From: Claveliimonas sp964652805
Lineage (GTDB): Bacteria; Bacillota; Clostridia; Lachnospirales; Lachnospiraceae
Reading direction: 5' to 3'
Assembly: GCA_964652805.1 (NCBI GenBank)
Contig: CAZZBJ010000005.1
Coordinates: 1-38,995, forward strand
DNA: 38,995 nt
Below are positions 37,051 to 38,995 of this stretch, piece by piece. The translations under genes were made by a program, and so were the position numbers. The notes beneath the pieces were generated by a model that was not told the origin of the DNA, did no database searches, and saw nothing but the letters and a program-made list of their open reading frames with translations. Numbering within the stretch: the stretch's first letter is position 1; every line of letters begins with the position of its first letter.

Positions 37051-38655
37051 TCAAGAATGCATTTTTCTATAGACAGCCGGCCCAATCCCTACCGATTTTT
37101 TAAATGCCTGGCTGAAATATTTTTGATCCTCATAACCCACCGATCTCCCGATCAATGTTATAGACTCATTTGTCTCGATCAACGCCTTCTTGGCATGATC
37201 CATCCGTATCTTTATAAGGTAATTACTGAAATTAATACCCATTTCCTTCTTAAACAGAGCGCTGAAATACACCGGGTTCAAATTCACCAGCTCTGCCATT
37301 CCTTCCAGTGTAAGTTTCTGTCCATAATGCTTTGCAATATAATCCACGACCACCCGTATCGGACGGACAGACCTGGATTCCAGATACTTTTTCTGATTTA
37401 TGATACACATACGCACTTCATCCGTAAGCAGCTTCCTTAACTCGAATATATCCAAGGCGTGCTGGATCTTATCCATAATCTCTTTTTTCAGCATTGTCTT
37501 GTCCAGGAGTTCCTCTTGTCTTTCACCCTCTGTACGAAAATCTTCTATATGTTCTAAGAACAGATCCAGGATTTTCTCTGACAGTCCATAATATTCTGTC
37601 ATATCCACGCTTTCTGTACCTGCATCCATGACCTTTCGGATCACTGCGACGGCCGTTTCCTCCGAATAGGTTTCAACAGCCTTGACAAAGTTTTCCTCCG
37701 CTTCCTTTAAAACCGCATCCAGATGCCCCTCCGTATCCTGCATGATATCATTGTAAAATATCAGCCGCCCCGTGCCGTATTTCAATCGATTGCATACCGA
37801 CCGATAGCTTTCCAGAATAGAAAAGCGTATGTTTTCAAATCTGTTTTTCTCTGCTCCCACCCCTATGGTCACACAATATTGATCCATCTGCATACAATAT
37901 TCCTTCATATGCAAAATGCAATCATTTAAAGCCTCATAAAACGCCGCCTTTTTCTCCAAAAAATAGTTCAGGACACAATATACATGCAGATTCTCCTTTT
38001 CACACACAAGACATTCTTCTGTGCAATCAGCAAAGCTCTCCTCTACAGTCTGATAAATATAGTCAACGAGAAGTCTGTCCTGTTTTTCGCTCCTGTTTGC
38101 ATAATTGGTATAATCGCACTTAATGTCGATAGCTCTATAACAGTTCCCTTTGAAATCGATCGGTTCTTCTATTCTTTCAACACTTTGATCAATAATATTA
38201 CGCAGGAAATCACGACGAATGATCTTATTTCCTTTTGCCACGATCTGCTTTACTTTATTTTCGAGCACATCCTTCTGATCCATTTTGACGTTGATCTTTT
38301 CCAACACCTGGTTCAATTCGTCCTCATCGACCGGTTTAAGCAGATAATTTTCAACGCCGAACTCCAATGCCTTATGTGCATAGTCAAACTCCTTGTAACC
38401 GCTGATCACGATAAAGAAAAGATCCTCTTTGATCTTTTGAGCGCGCTGTATCAATTCTAATCCACTGATCTGCGGCATCTTTATATCCGTAATGACAATA
38501 TCAGGAGAACTTGTTCGGACAGCCTCCAATGCATCTGCGCCATGATCAAAAACACCGACACACTCCATATCCAGTTCTCTCCAACGGATCAGATTTTTAA
38601 CAAGTGTACCTATTCTTTTTTCATCATCAACGATCATCACCCGTTTCAAGCTCAT
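37051..38655 (-). CDS. YesN-type response regulator with AraC DNA-binding domain
   Basis: A ~534-aa regulator. The receiver domain (1-~120) has RVMIVDDEKR, the phospho-acceptor in DIVITDIKMPQISG and ENYLLKPVDEDEL. A ~300-residue middle region of unknown fold follows. The last ~100 residues are an AraC-type double helix-turn-helix (LTLEGMAELVNLNPVYFSAL; ITLIGRSVGYEDQKYFSQAF). AAAGGAG lies one base before ATG 38655 but seven before an in-frame TTG at 38649 (start MKRVMIVDDE), so TTG may be used. It heads the operon with the kinase and ATPase-like genes and probably activates the transporter genes. An IS3-type element ends ~95 bases upstream. Confidence 0.93.
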   Translation of the reverse strand: MSLKRVMIVDDEKRIGTLVKNLIRWRELDMECVGVFDHGADALEAVRTSSPDIVITDIKMPQISGLELIQRAQKIKEDLFFIVISGYKEFDYAHKALEFGVENYLLKPVDEDELNQVLEKINVKMDQKDVLENKVKQIVAKGNKIIRRDFLRNIIDQSVERIEEPIDFKGNCYRAIDIKCDYTNYANRSEKQDRLLVDYIYQTVEESFADCTEECLVCEKENLHVYCVLNYFLEKKAAFYEALNDCILHMKEYCMQMDQYCVTIGVGAEKNRFENIRFSILESYRSVCNRLKYGTGRLIFYNDIMQDTEGHLDAVLKEAEENFVKAVETYSEETAVAVIRKVMDAGTESVDMTEYYGLSEKILDLFLEHIEDFRTEGERQEELLDKTMLKKEIMDKIQHALDIFELRKLLTDEVRMCIINQKKYLESRSVRPIRVVVDYIAKHYGQKLTLEGMAELVNLNPVYFSALFKKEMGINFSNYLIKIRMDHAKKALIETNESITLIGRSVGYEDQKYFSQAFKKSVGIGPAVYRKMHS

Positions 38656-38745
38656 ACTCCTTTTTTCTGTTTCCACAGCTAATACCTTCTTTGTCATCAT
38701 CCTATCAATTGTTCCTGCCGCCGTCAAGAGCAGAAATGATACCGA

Positions 38746-38774
38746 TGAAGTGACCCCAAAAAGTTAGACAAGAG
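38746..38774. repeat. Terminal end of IS3-family element
   Basis: TGAAGTGACCCCAAAAAGTT followed by AGACAAG resembles the terminal inverted repeat of IS3/IS150-type elements and directly follows the transposase stop. The other end and the target duplication are outside the window. Confidence 0.6.
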
Positions 38775-38995
38775 TTATGCGGCAAAGCCGTTTTGAATTC
38801 TGTATTGGACAGGACTTAACCCATTCAATTTTTCTTTGATTCGGTTGTTGTTATAGTATTCAAGATAGGCGACCAATTCCTGACAAAACTCATCTAATGA
38901 TTGGAATGACCGCAGGTAAAGCAGTTCTGATTTTAACAGACCGAAGAAGTTTTCCATAACCGCATTGTCCAGACAGTTTCCCTTTCTGGACATAC
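38775..38995 (-). CDS. IS3-family transposase OrfB, C-terminal part
   Basis: Partial at the window edge. The frame MSRKGNCLDNAVMENFFGLL, then YYNNNRIKEKLNGLSPVQYR and a TAA, is the C-terminal end of the rve integrase domain of IS3/IS150-type transposases, including the catalytic Glu region (ENFFGLLKSE). The 72 residues seen are uninterrupted, so the element may be intact beyond the window. Confidence 0.9.
   Translation of the reverse strand, partial: MSRKGNCLDNAVMENFFGLLKSELLYLRSFQSLDEFCQELVAYLEYYNNNRIKEKLNGLSPVQYRIQNGFAA

Noticed and set aside
1..38995. CRISPR arrays, rRNA or tRNA genes
   Set aside because: No regularly spaced direct repeats, and no rRNA or tRNA signature other than the tRNA-like part of tmRNA.

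Overview
The window looks like a chromosome segment of a gut Lachnospiraceae (Clostridium cluster XIVa-type Firmicute). Evidence: strong AGGAGG ribosome sites, TTGACA/TATAAT promoters, a low-GC-Firmicute tmRNA, YesM/YesN-type two-component genes, TetR plus PF06541 membrane protein, and the split PurH/PurO purine genes. Most genes lie on the minus strand. By eye, a GC-rich core block (about 8.8-28.4 kb) is flanked by AT-richer, accessory-looking blocks that carry broken genes and insertion-sequence pieces at the junctions.

Layout. 0-5.6 kb: a decayed DUF1538 membrane gene, an unknown 183-aa protein, a small-protein/zinc-ribbon pair divergent from a TetR regulator with a palindromic operator, a duplicated PF06541 membrane protein, an unidentified frameshifted remnant, tmRNA (ssrA), and a broken GH51 arabinofuranosidase. 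5.6-8.8 kb: a domain-permuted GH3 glycosidase between remnants of a solute-binding protein and an IS630-type transposase, i.e. a decaying plant-glycan locus. 8.8-28.4 kb: core metabolism and translation: a PLP aminotransferase; rnr-smpB-orf-zinc-ribbon; secG; LysR with a divergent YeiH-type transporter; glmM; AICAR transformylase plus PurO-like IMP cyclohydrolase; a kinase-like ArgB paralogue without its key lysines; greA; a TetM/EF-G-like GTPase fused to a YacP/Rae1-type NYN nuclease; a LOR/SDH-family protein; a YtcJ-type amidohydrolase; and an orphan PTS EIIC. 28.5-39 kb: an IS30 fragment, a perfect 51-bp palindrome, then one long minus-strand locus.

That last locus is the best candidate for an undescribed system. 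In transcription order it holds an AraC-type response regulator, a LytS/YesM-type kinase with only two membrane helices and no external sensor, a tandem ABC-ATPase-like protein that has lost both P-loops and overlaps the kinase gene, an intrinsic terminator, then a genuine tandem ATPase, two overlapping RbsC-type permeases, an LsrB/RhaS-like binding lipoprotein and an AHL-lactonase-family metallo-beta-lactamase. I infer a signal or lactone/sugar uptake-and-hydrolysis module in which the dead ATPase may link transporter state to the kinase. An IS3-family element ends just upstream of the regulator and continues past the window edge.

The second highlight is the GTPase-nuclease fusion (21.3-24.0 kb), which could carry an mRNA-cleaving domain to the ribosomal A site. 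Both readings rest on motifs seen here and on known families; no database search was possible.
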